Below are positions 22,222-33,218 of a stretch of 64,000 bases of DNA, piece by piece. Made by a program: the position numbers and the translations under genes. This DNA comes from Rhypophila decipiens (lineage: Eukaryota > Ascomycota > Sordariomycetes > Sordariales > Naviculisporaceae). The notes under the pieces were generated by a model. It was not told where the DNA came from and did no database searches. It saw nothing but the letters and a program-made list of their open reading frames with translations. Numbering within the stretch: the stretch's first letter is position 1; every line of letters begins with the position of its first letter. The DNA lies in NCBI GenBank assembly GCA_033297075.1, contig MU858065.1, positions 248,001 to 312,000 of the forward strand. The letters run 5' to 3'.

Positions 22222-23407
22222 TTTTGAGCTTGACCGAAAAAGAACGAAGGGTGCCGAATACTAAAAAAATACCGTAGCTGTGTAGAAACGAAGCGAAACT
22301 GGTTGAAAAACGAATGCGCGACCAAGTAGAGTGTTGATAACAACGATTAGAAATGAATGAATGTGATGGAGAGAGATGAAAAGGGACGACGACGATGAAT
22401 TGCCAGCGGACTTGGTTTTTTTTGGGCTGACGACGTCGATCCAGGTCTGGTGACTGGACAGAGCCGCCCGGCCTGACCGACCAATCACAGCTTGTCGCCG
22501 AGCATTGATTGCCCCTATTCAGCCCCCTGGTCGTCGGGATTTGTGGTCCACTCGACCCCTGATTCTGGCCGCAGTGCCGAGCCGCTATGCTGGGGAAAAT
22601 CTCCGCTTCTCTCGCAGCTGTCAAATCCCCGATACGAGCTTTTTCAGTGGAGATTCGTTTGTTTGACACATGCACGCCACTGGTTCGGTCTTTGCTGAGG
22701 GCTGACGTTCATGCGATCGACTTTTCTTTCGTGATGGTTTGCTTGACGGTCGGTTACACAGCCACCTCGTGTTCAGGCATGAATGGAATGATTGCGCGTG
22801 TTTCGAAACATATTTCGAGAACCAGAGGTCATGTGAACTCTGTGCGCGGCTCATCTCACAATCTCAATCAAATCAACACCAAGATTTACGGCGCTGACGA
22901 TAATTTGCACGCGAACCATCGCGCCTGGGCGGCTTGCATCCCTGTGACGTTGGAATGATGGCGCCTGTTCACCACACTTGCTCACGAATAACAATCCGAT
23001 TTCCTTGCACTCATACCTCTTTCCAGCCGGTACATTCGCAAGGTTGCAGAAGTGCAGACTACGTAATCCCATGTGGATTCTTTCTCTCGGGCGATGTCAG
23101 GTTCCAGGATTACCTAAGACCAGTGCCAACCTTAAATGGACTGCACTTCATCACTCACTTATTTCAACGACTCACTATAAATCTCATCCTTAAAAGCGCA
23201 CATACATTTCTTACACTCTGGTAATGAAAGTTCACAGGTGAAGAATGATAGAACCCATTATATTCTTACAACTGATTCATTATCAGTATATAGATCGAAC
23301 AGAGAAATGCGAGATACCACGACCCAAATCTCATACCTGATGACAAGAATTTTTCCAGGCGGGTTGCACAGACACTTCTATCCTTATCCAAGTTTTGAGA
23401 AACGAGC
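22222..23407. other. Intergenic, no gene seen
   Basis: Upstream of the GPI protein and downstream of the GMC oxidoreductase. Open frames here lack domains and splice sites. Confidence 0.5.
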
Positions 23408-25613
23408 TTAGTTCTTGCCGGTCGACCATTCCTTGATGATAATATCGGCAGCCTATGAGCGAAACGAACGCGAGTTGGTCAGTCTTCAGCATGATAGTTT
23501 ACAAAGAAAGGAGGAAACGGAATAAAAGGAAACAAGAACATACCTTCTCGCCAATAGCATAAGCAGTGGCACTAGTATGACTGCCGACCAACAGCGGCGC
23601 GATGCTCATATCAGCAACTCTCAATCCGCCGCCCAAATTCTCCGCCCCGTGAACCTTGAGGTCTCTCCCGACTACACCGCCCTTGTCACGAGGCATCATA
23701 GCAGCCGTGCAGCAAGGATGTTGGAAACTGAGGACAATCGAGTTCTTGATGTACTCAATCAGCTCCTCATCGGTTTGGACATCAGCTCCAGGCGAGGTCT
23801 CCACGGCAGCGTATTTCTTGAATGTCGGCGTCGAGCCGAGCTGGCGGAGGTAGCGCAAGTGGGCGATGTGCTGGCTGAAGTCAAGTGGGTTTGATCCGGC
23901 GCGATAATCGAGGATGGGCTGGCCAAGGGGGTCGGATTCGTTCAGATGCACGGTTCCTCGGCTCAGGGGGTGCAGGAGGAAGGCGAAGGATACGGGGCCG
24001 TGGCCTGGGTGGCTGGTCGATGCAAAGGGGGATTCAGTGGAGGGTGCCTCAGGGTTCGAGAAGAGCTCCGCGAGGGTCAGGAGCTGGGATTGGTAGCCTG
24101 CGAGCATGGCCGCGTTGGAGGCGTAGTCCTCTCCGGCGGGGAGGTACGAGGCTAGAATTGAGGCCGAAGAAGGCGAGGCGAGAGAGCGGAGCTTGGAGAC
24201 AAAATTTTTGTATGTTGTGGGCGCCGCGTGGGGGAGGGAGACGTAGACTGCTGAGTTGCCCATGCCGAGAGTGTAGGGACCTTGGGCTGGAGTTTGGTCA
24301 ATCTGAGACTTGGCAAGCTCGTAGTAAGTGGCATTGGCATCGCTGACGTCAGCTGGCAGAGGGCTGATTGAAGAGTCAAAGGGGACGTTGAAGTTCCATG
24401 TTACCGGGGAGCCACCGTGGTCCTGGAGGTTGGCACCGACGCCCGGAGAGTCAATGACGAGAGGAATGTTGGCAGATTTGAGGAAAGAGCGGGGACCAAT
24501 GCCGCTTCTCTGGAGAATAGCGGGAGTGTTGAAGGCGCCGGCTGAGATGATGACTTCAGCCTTGACGGTTATGTTGAGCCTGGAGCAGGAAGACACGTCC
24601 TTGACCTCTACGAGAGGTGGTTGGTGATACTTTCCGTTCTTCTTGGGGGCCTTGGGCGACGGAGGATAGACGACCCGAGTGACCTGGTGCTTCACAAGAA
24701 GGTCATAGTTGGAGCGAGTGCCTTCCACGAGTGAGTAATGGCCAAGGCCGGAGTGAGATCGTTTCATGGTGACGGGATGTGCCGTTGTGGGGACCCAGCA
24801 GACGCCTTCCTTGTCGCCGCCGGCACATTCCTTTTGCGTCTTCAACCCAAGCTCCTGGTAGGCGCTCATGAAGATCTTCTGGTCGCCCCACTGAAAAGGC
24901 GGGAAGCTGGCATAGATTGGCGTATTGCCTCCATAAGCAGCGTCGACATCCCATGTGTAACCATATTTCTCGGCATCAGCTGCGGACGGCTTGGTAAATT
25001 TGACACTCTGCATGACCACAGTCTCAGTATCAGCAACTCATTTCTGGCAGTCTGTTGATTTGCTCCAATGACAACGAACCTTCTTGAAGTGTTGATGCAG
25101 GCCTTTCCAATTCCACTTGATGTTGCTTCCCTGGCCGCCCTTGCCATAGACGTCCTCCCAGGCGTTGTAGTCGTATTGTGAGCCGCGGTCAAGGAACTGA
25201 CCATTAACAGCACTGCTGCCTCCGACAGTCTTGCCGACCATGACATATGCTGTCTTGTTGTTCATGACCGGGCTTGGCTGGGTGAAGAATTCCCAAGATC
25301 CGGCCAGATAATCCGTCCCCTCCCAGAGTGTTGGGGGCTCAAAGGCTCCTGGCGCATATTCAAGATCGCCATATTCGATGACGAGGACAGTTTTAGCTGG
25401 GAAGGCTTCCGATAACCGATCGGCAACGGTCAGACCGCTGGTGCCGGCACCGACCACCACAAAGTCGTAGGAATCCCGCAGCTGGGATGCTGTCACGAGC
25501 TGGCGTTTGTGGCGGGCATGGGAGTGGCCGGTGTGCTGATGAGCGGTGGTAAGAACCGCCAACCCAGCAGTCAACAGACTGGCCAAGGAGAGTGGATGGC
25601 GAATGGAGGCCAT
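23408..25613 (-). CDS. Secreted GMC-family FAD oxidoreductase
   Basis: Exons 25613-25080, 25007-23544 and 23452-23408, all phase 0, about 680 residues. Introns: GTTCGT/ATGCAG and GTATGT/CATAG. The signal peptide ends near TTAHQH. FAD-binding VVVGAGTSG lies near residue 53, the first GMC signature is around GKTVGGSSAVNGQ, and the second is GAFNTPAILQRSGIGP. The C-terminal active site reads SFQHPCCTAAMMP and GSHTSATAYAIGEKAADII. The usual HPxGTxxMG is here HPCCTAAMM, which is atypical. Known for the family: oxidises an alcohol with FAD (glucose oxidase, aryl-alcohol oxidase, choline or cellobiose dehydrogenase type); this one most resembles secreted fungal dehydrogenases of secondary or lignin metabolism. 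The substrate cannot be read from sequence. Confidence 0.92.
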
Positions 25614-26302
25614 CTTTCACCGAGAAAGTGAACGAGTGAATGGTGAAGTTTGGAGGATGAATCTTTGGGCGCCGAATTTTGATCAGACCGCAAAGCCATC
25701 AATTATTAAATACTCGAGTCAAGCAGGGTCGGGCATGCCAGCTCCGCCGTTCCAATCTATCATGGCCCAATTCACCTGCCGGGACCTGTGCAGGTTGTGG
25801 AGCCATATTGGAGTTTGGGCCAAGAAAATTGATCTAGACCCACCGTTAAGATTAACACCGTCCCGGCTTTTGATACCAGCAGGGTCTTACCTTCCAAGAA
25901 TCTGGATCCAAATAGCATTGGCTTCCTGGCTGTTGGAAACTATGGATACTTAAACGGCATGCCGAAAAGGATGGGATGGTATGAATATGATAGCCCATGT
26001 TGTGTAACCTGACTCTGTATGGGGTTGCAGTCCGATATTACGTGACCGGTGGCCGCTGGGAAAGGTATGAAATCCATATTCGGGACGAAAAGGTAATGAT
26101 AGCTTCAAGCGTTCGACTAACGGAGATAACAACGGTCCCCCTTTTCTGGAACTATTAGTTAAAAACTTGGCATCCGCAAAAGAGATTGTGTCTACATCGA
26201 CTTTCCTTAGCAGTCTATTTTCCATGTGACAAAGGGCTATTTTCTCTAACAACTCAAACAAGAGCTTTTCCCTGAAAGTGATATATCTCTTAGGTCAACT
26301 GA
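25614..26302. other. Intergenic, no gene seen
   Basis: Promoter of the GMC gene and 3' flank of the first small Cys protein. Confidence 0.5.
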
Positions 26303-26563
26303 TTACTTCATTCCAGTCTCATACTTCAGCTTCCCAAGTCGACATCCATCGTCATTCGTCCATTGCGTTTCCCTCCCATCGTCAAACCCAATCCGAAGTC
26401 GTGCGCATCTCGCACACTTGATATATGTTGTCCTTGTTAAAAAGCAAGCCGAGGTGTGGTTTGATAAGACCCAGAGGTTGCATCTGCTCTCGTTAATGCG
26501 CTCGACTTTGAGTGGTGCCCAGCACCAGAGGCACTGCGTGATTTCTTTGGAGTGGCTGCACAT
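26303..26563 (-). CDS. Small paired-Cys protein A
   Basis: An intronless 86-residue frame. It starts MCSHSKEITQCLWCWAP and later has SRCNLW, SACFL and KCARCARLRIG, so several CxxC-type pairs that could bind zinc. No signal peptide. It shares the layout MC-x(7-8)-C-x2-C ... C-x2-C with protein B at 27614, suggesting a local duplication or a common small family. Fungal genomes contain many such uncharacterised proteins; function unknown. Confidence 0.6.
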   Translation of the reverse strand: MCSHSKEITQCLWCWAPLKVERINESRCNLWVLSNHTSACFLTRTTYIKCARCARLRIGFDDGRETQWTNDDGCRLGKLKYETGMK

Positions 26564-27613
26564 CTTGAATTTTCTGTTTGCTGGTGAGAGCTCGGTGTCT
26601 TCTGTTGATGTTGTATTGGTATGATTATGGTTTTCTTTTCTGAATGTTAGCTAAATGGTAACAAGAGTATCCTATATCACTCGAGCTGAGCAGGTGTTGA
26701 AGGGCGCTACTTATATGCTGAACGACTTAATCCCGCCAGATCTAAGACTTAGGATGAGATCATTGTTCTACTACCTTTTTGATAATTATTTGAGAACTGG
26801 ATGATACATAATGAACTGTGAACTGACCTCCTTCTGCTCCGTCTGAACTCATTATGGGACTATGTGAACAGTGGAGAACTGATTGATAGGAAACAAAGCC
26901 GCTTGAATTGATCTGCTCGTCCTCAAAAAAGCTACCACCTCTCAGACCGAGGCTCCATGTTATACCTGCCTCTTCTGGTGGAAACGTTCAAATAGAAGTC
27001 CATTGCTCTTCTGAAAGGCACAGGGCCTTAAGTGAGAGGCAGGCGACAACGTGAAAGAGTGACACGAGCTGATGTGAACGTGGTAGAGAACAAGAACAGA
27101 CCGTTTCATCACAAGACCCCAGATGTACATACAAAAAAAGCCTACAGACATTATTCAGAAACACTCCATCATTCATTATAGATTTCACCAGCTGGTAAAG
27201 CGCGGCTCATTCTCAAACGTCACAGATAGCGGCATGGACCAAATAGACCATGATAAAAAGTAGTAGATGAAGCTGAGACTAATTGGTCACGTTACAAAGA
27301 GAATCACTCACTTATCCGTCTATCTCATATCCTCTCATTTATTACATTATCATTATTATACCATTGCCATCCATAATCAAAAGATGCTGCCCGAGAGTAC
27401 ATATTCGTCGACCGTGACCAAAGGCCCCAAGACCAATTACCAGTTGCCGCCTGTATCTTTCTGTACCACGTAAGGTTCTTCCTCAACCCATGCACAAAGA
27501 TTAGATCGGTACCTTGGTTCCCTTTTGCTTTATGCTCAGAAGCCACTAGAAATGAAGCCATCTTCTCATCAGGGTGCAACTCAAACCAGCGATCCTGCCT
27601 GCACCTAGGTCAA
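26564..27613. other. Intergenic, no gene seen
   Basis: AT-rich spacer between the two small Cys proteins. No third copy was found in it. Confidence 0.5.
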
Positions 27614-27808
27614 TCACCACCGCTTGACATCCTTAACCCACGCACAACGACCGCAGGTCATCGTCTCCAGTATATCCCTCACGCTAACGGTCTGATGCCA
27701 GCGGCGAGCAAGTGGGTAGGTGCTGCACTTGACCAAATTAATCTTCTCGGTCATCAACATCTTGGTGCAGTGCTTGCAGGTTGTGGTTTTTGTTTCGTAG
27801 GTGCACAT
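27614..27808 (-). CDS. Small paired-Cys protein B
   Basis: 64 residues from ATG 27808: MCTYETKTTTCKHC, then LVKCSTYPLARR, and a terminal TCGRCAWVKDVKRW. The two C-x2-C knuckles and the MC start match protein A. The frame is open upstream to 27952, but the start at MCTYET is chosen because it aligns with protein A. Probable zinc-binding miniprotein, role unknown. Confidence 0.6.
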   Translation of the reverse strand: MCTYETKTTTCKHCTKMLMTEKINLVKCSTYPLARRWHQTVSVRDILETMTCGRCAWVKDVKRW

Positions 27809-28620
27809 TGCTTCGGGGTCTTCTGGAGGGCTCTGAACACCCGTAGATTGGCTTAGTGAGGCGGCAGATGATGAGCCTAGAAAGATGGAAGAATAGCAAA
27901 TGTAAGGACGAGAGTCAAAGACGTGAAACTGGAGGAGGTGAGAGATGGTCAAGTCAGTGACTTAATAACATTGAAATTTCAGGAGATTGAATGTGACTAG
28001 TTACCTAAACGCAGACTGAACACCTGACGGATCGCCTGGCAGTTGAAGAATCCTTGTCCTCTTAATGACGATATCTTTGTCCTTCAGGGGTGACTCTCCG
28101 AATTGCTCCAGAGTAGGACGGCCTTTGGTCAAAGTACGTAGGACTGGCCTCAAGGATTTGGCCTGCGGGCTAGGGCTTGTCACTTGTGCAAGTGAAGTCT
28201 TGGATTCCAAACAAAAATAAGGCGGGCTGGATTGTTGGGTTCGGGATGGTTTTCGATAGACATAAACCCGCATGGCTTTAAGACTGTGGCCAGTCCGGGT
28301 CCAAGATTGGCCAAGACCGGGTCTGGTGAGGTGGGACAGCAGAATCTTGTTGGGTACCAGAGCATGGAGTAGACTGACCAAGCGCGGCAATGCTGCAGTA
28401 GCCTTCACTTGGATATGGTTCTCGCAGCCAAGGATAGTATCAGTCATACCTATCTTGGTTGTCGATACGGCGATATGGTCCAAGATAGCATAGATAACAT
28501 GAGATAAGGAAGATGCGAGCGATCTTCAGAGTCCACCTTCCACCGAAAACTCCGGTGCTACACCAAAAGTCATGTTGCACGAACACTGCTGAAACCAATC
28601 GCCAGTCTTCCAGTGCATCA
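27809..28620. other. Intergenic with one unsupported frame
   Basis: A 160-codon minus frame at 28483-28001 has no recognisable motif and no expected neighbour; I do not call it a gene. It could be transcribed 3' sequence of the amine oxidase or upstream sequence of protein B. Confidence 0.4.
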
Positions 28621-30811
28621 TCACCCCTCCACCAAGACACTACAGTTCCTCTCCTGGGTCGAGATCGGCACATCCATCGCGGGATTGCTCTCGAAGAAAT
28701 TCACAGGCTTCAAGCTCACTGACATCTTCTCGCATGGCATCACAGGCCAGTCTTCTACCCGTGGATTATGCGTTGATCCAAAGGTGTGCCAAATCACGAT
28801 ATCCTTGTTTTGGACTGATGACGGGTCCCCGAGAACCCTTTCAGCGTTTTCTGGGCCATTAAATTCATCAGATTCTGCCCTTGTATCAGATTGTCCCGTT
28901 CCCCTGCCTTCAATCCAGGAAGCTATTCCTTCACCTCCGATCGATTGCATGGTAAACCTTCCTGCAGGAAACATCTCATCGTCGTGGTACCGGGTCACCC
29001 AGACGGCGTGCTTGGCAAACTCTGAACGCCTCGCATGGAAACTGGATGGATGGGCCAGTATCGGCTGGGAATAGAAGGGTACCAGCTTGTAGCCTACTGG
29101 AGTGCTAGCTATGCGGTTGGTTATGGACTCGTTCACAATCTTGAAGGTCCTGTTGGTGTTATGATCCAAGTCGAGGCCAGTTTCGTTGGTGATGATCCGT
29201 GACTGGGTGGTGTAACCCATACCAAACGGGTTTGCCTCTGCATCGACGGGTAAAGGATGAGACTCTTCGACAAGAAGGGAATTCCGATGACCGTCAATTG
29301 CAGGATCGATCCGCAAGCAAAAGAGGTGCTGGTGGTTTGGGGCTAATATGCCGGGTCCTACTACTGTCCCGTATCTTGATGTTGTAGTCGGGGCCGAGGA
29401 TATAGGAGCTGTTGACAGGATTCCCGTGGCACGAACTTCATATGTTAATGATGCGTCTTGACCAAAGTAAAAGGCAAATATGTATTCGTAGTTGCTGGCT
29501 GTAATGATGGTTTGGAGCACCAACTGACGGGAGCGAGTGACCACAGCGTTTCCGGTCCGAAAGTTGGTATGCTTCCAAATAATGCCATCGTCAATCTCGT
29601 GACAACAAATCACATTGGGAAGCTTGATGGGGAGACCTGAATTGGTGTTCAAGTAGCCATCAAAATACCTGATGTGCCCCAGACAGTCGCAGCCCAGTTT
29701 GAGATTATTGGCGCATATGCCAGCTCCGTCGTTACCAAGGTCAAATGCGGCCTTGCGTGGGTATGGCATCCTCGGATCACCGTATGGAACAAACATCTCG
29801 GACAGTGAGAGTCGGTAAAATAGGCTTCGGTCATCGTAGCGGATATCATGAAGCGTCATACCCTCGCGGTAGTTGAAACCCACACGAAATGTCCATTTCT
29901 CCCATGAGACCTTTTGTCCGTCGATGGTGAAAGACGGCCCTTGGGGCTGGTTGACATGATATGGCTTTGTGGTCGTACGTCTGCCCGCTGTTGATAGGTT
30001 GGGGTGGTATTCCCCTGATGCGTGAAGGTTTTGCTGGTCGAATGGCTGGAGCGGCTTATCGCCTTCATCGTGCTCGTCGTCGGAAAGGGGTAAGTGTATG
30101 ATCCTCATGACATCCATCGTCTCGGTCGCCATCTCAACAGAGAGGGGAAGCGGGTAGGCATAATAGTTGGCGTCTGGATCTGAAGAGATTCGCATGTAGA
30201 ACCAGCACTGGCTATCTTGTCAGCTTTATTACGGCAAACAAGGCCCTATCAAGATTTACCATTGTAAGAAGCTTAGACATGTCATTCATTCCATCCGGAC
30301 CGTATGTCCATGGCTCAACGACAACGGTGGAATTCTGCGGGAGTTTGAGCTGAGAGATCTTGTCTTGGACCCGAGGGTCGGCCAGGCAGGCCAGCTCAAC
30401 CTTGCGCATGAGGTCGGAGTCGATATGAGATTGTCGGCCATGGAGTATTTCCTCCGAAATAACATTGCAGATATCGAGATTGACCTTGAATTCGCAAAAT
30501 TTCTTGTTGATATATGCCTGGATTCTTGCGCACCGTGACGGGTGAGAAGGATTGTCTTTGTGTAACGCTCCACGCAGAGCATTCTCCCGGTCGAGGAAGG
30601 CGATCATCTCTGCTTTGGGCGGCTCCCAGAGGGTAACCACGCGGAATACGATGTCTGAGCTGGAGACATGTTGGCGGAGGATATGAGCTGACTGTGAATA
30701 TGAATCAGTACTGGTATCTCAATGTCGCAGGGTTCGTGTGGAGATGGGAAGTCGGGAATTCACCAGCTTGATCTCCTCGGGCGTCAGAGGATCAAAAGGA
30801 TGACGAGTCAT
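28621..30811 (-). CDS. Copper amine oxidase
   Basis: Exons 30811-30764, 30691-30260 and 30207-28621, phase 0, about 688 residues. Introns are GTGAAT/TCACAG and GTAAAT/CCAG with CTGAC branch. It begins MTRHPFDPLTPEEIKL, the usual start of fungal cytosolic or peroxisomal amine oxidases, without a signal peptide. Catalytic base Asp (about 316) is in KAAFDLGNDGAG; the cofactor Tyr (about 400), which becomes topaquinone, is in TASNYEY; copper ligands are in NHQHLF and in THNPRVEDWPVMP. The Asp-Tyr spacing of about 84 fits the family. Reaction: primary amine plus O2 and water to aldehyde, ammonia and H2O2, giving nitrogen from amines. The N-terminal N2/N3 domains are present, so the enzyme looks complete. 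Confidence 0.94.
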
Positions 30812-31272
30812 GATGTCAGAATAATCATCCAAGGAGCAAGGAGCGTTGGTTCATTGCAGTGTCTAACTTCGTGTGCGTTGATTTTGCAGGAAGGAGCGGT
30901 CGAACCGGCGTCGGAGCGGGGTGTTGCCGCTAGTTAACGGAAGCCCCGCCTGACCGGCCCGATCGGGCATCATCGGCTGTTTGTCCGTTATTTCGGGCCA
31001 GCAAAGCGACCAGCTGAAACACATCCAGGCCAATTATAAGGTCTCTGCTAATTAAACTTGGTATTGTGATGCCAATTCCACCGTGTTTCTGCACAGATTT
31101 CAACGCTAGCCCTTGCCTACCTATTGGCAACTCCCAACCAAAGACCAAAAAAGGCGGCATCCGTGTTTAAGAAATGAATATGCCTGACACCTCACTGACA
31201 GTTTCCTGCTCGAGTTGAGATTTTGCGACGCCTTGAAGAATCATTCCTTGGATCCTGATCTTTATATGCTCC
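30812..31272. other. Intergenic, no gene seen
   Basis: Promoter of the amine oxidase and the 3' end of the surface-protein gene. Confidence 0.5.
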
Positions 31273-32490
31273 TCATCGCCCAAAAGCGGGCTGATAAACA
31301 CCCGTGACAGCCGTGTTGGCAAGTTCTTGTGGCATGGGCTCGCCGCTAAGTTCAGAGACAGGGGCTAGATAGGAAGTGCGCTGGCTGTGTTGGCTGTGCT
31401 GGAACCCGTGGTAATGGTATTGGTGTGGTGGCGACTGTGATCCGTCAAGCATGGGGGACGTTTGAGCACTTGAGCCCGAGTAGCGCCATACACTACCCTC
31501 TTGAACTGGGACAGAAGAGTGAGAAGACGATGGGATTTTTTGGAATAAACCGGGCTTATCCCCGTACAGGCTCGTGACTGGAGCTGTTGTGCCGCTCAGA
31601 TGCGAGTCTGTTTACATCATCATGGTCAGCGTATCAACGAAAGTAGTCCACTTGGAAGGTTTAGACTTACCCCGAAACTGGCCTTCATTCCGAACAGTAT
31701 CGTATCCTGCTCTGGGGTCCCTTGGTGGTAGGGTGCTACTGCCACTGTTACGCTTGGCAGCCCATCGACGGCGGCACAGTAACACGACCACTACAAGGAC
31801 AAGTACAACGACTACTCCTGCTGCTATTCCACCTATCGCGCCGTTTGATAGTCTCTCGCCGCCACTTTTCGCCTCGCTGCCACTTTTCGCCGATACCTCA
31901 CTTTGAGTGGGCGGCCTCAATGCAGTAGTGGTGGAAGCGACCCCGGTGATACTGCCTGTTGCTTCAACTCGCCTACTGGATACATGGTCCATATTTGAAG
32001 AGCTAGTAGCAGAGTCGCCGGTAGGTGAAGACAACTTGGTGATAGTACCAGATGACGACGGCGATGGACTCAAGAACCCATTCCTTTTCCTCTCGTCCGT
32101 GCTCAACTTCGCAGGGACTAAATTCTCGTCCGAACAAGTCCCGCTCACACAGGGATTCGTCGAACAGCAGCCCATGAATGGCGGAGTATTGAACTTGCAC
32201 GTCCACCAGATTGACGTCCCGCGGGCATCGTCGCAGTCCTGGGGAGGCAACTCGTTGTAGGTGTCTGCCGAGAAGGAAGAGAGACGCAGATTTGCGGAGG
32301 GGCATTCACCACCGCCGCCATTTCTTGTTTCTAAGGTTGAGGAGGAAGAAGAGGAAGCACAAGCGTCGACGGTGCAGCACCCTATGAACTGGGTCGGGCT
32401 GTCGGCGCAGATGTAAAATGTCCCCCCGCTGGGACAGGGAAGGCCAAAAGCCTTGTAGGGGCTTGTTTGTCGGAGTTGTAGCTCTGGCAT
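31273..32490 (-). CDS. Single-pass Cys-rich surface protein, possible wall sensor
   Basis: Exon 1 is 32490-31671 and exon 2 is 31607-31273, phase 1, about 384 residues. The intron is GTAAGT/AACAG. An unspliced reading would end early at DTLTMMM, but splicing continues in frame into a Ser/His/Gln-rich tail ending VYQPAFGR. The outer part has two similar Cys modules (CPSGGTFYICADSPTQFIGCC and WWTCKFNTPPFMGCCSTNPC), then a Ser/Thr stalk, a transmembrane helix (GAIGGIAAGVVVVLVLVVVV) followed by LLCRRRW. There is no clear N-terminal signal peptide, so the protein may be a reverse-signal-anchor type or an exon is missing upstream. The arrangement recalls Mid2/Wsc-type sensors but the Cys modules are not WSC. 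Confidence 0.8.
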
Positions 32491-33218
32491 CGTTTGTTTA
32501 ATTATAATCGCCCTGTTTCCTCTCGTTTGTCAAATTCCAGTTGTTCGTGATACTGTTGGTGATGGCGGGAAGAATTAGAAAGCGGATGGGGTTATCTTCA
32601 GCTCCTGCCGGAAGCAATGTCGGACAGCTCAGTTGGGAACCCTGCAGCACCCCAGCACCGCACCTTATCTCTGCCCTTTTCACTGCCCGCTGAGCAGGAA
32701 ATTTCAATAAAAGGTGCGGGATGTTATGTGACGCTTTTGCATGGTGGCTGTCTCAAGTAGGGCGACCGGGCCAGGTGGCGTCCAATATTCTACCACACCT
32801 ACCCTACCCTGCCTGCCTTTGGGGGTTAGCTGTATGCAATCATCCTCGATGTTCCGCGCCCAGACTCTTAGGATAGGTATTCTATCGCGACATGTACGGT
32901 ACCGTATTTTACGTCAAGCGCATGGCCGGATCAGCGGAGCCTCATCAGGGAGCATCCATTTGTACATGTACTGGGCGGGTAAAGTACACTGTATTCTTGC
33001 CTGGACCGCGAGCCACCGGTCTCAGGCATTCTGTCGACCGAGCCTGATTCAATCGGCCCTCATCTCGAAGGAAAAACGCTCATTGAACAGACAACAGACT
33101 CTCCCGGCTACAGGAATCTCTGCAACGGGAGAAAGGATATTTTCTGTGATTTGCATTTTGTATCCCCCATATTTGTCTCAATCTGCAGGCACGAGTACAG
33201 AACCAGTTATGTGGCATA
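32491..33218. other. Intergenic, divergent promoter
   Basis: Between the surface-protein gene and the kinase-HET locus. No gene is seen. Confidence 0.5.
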
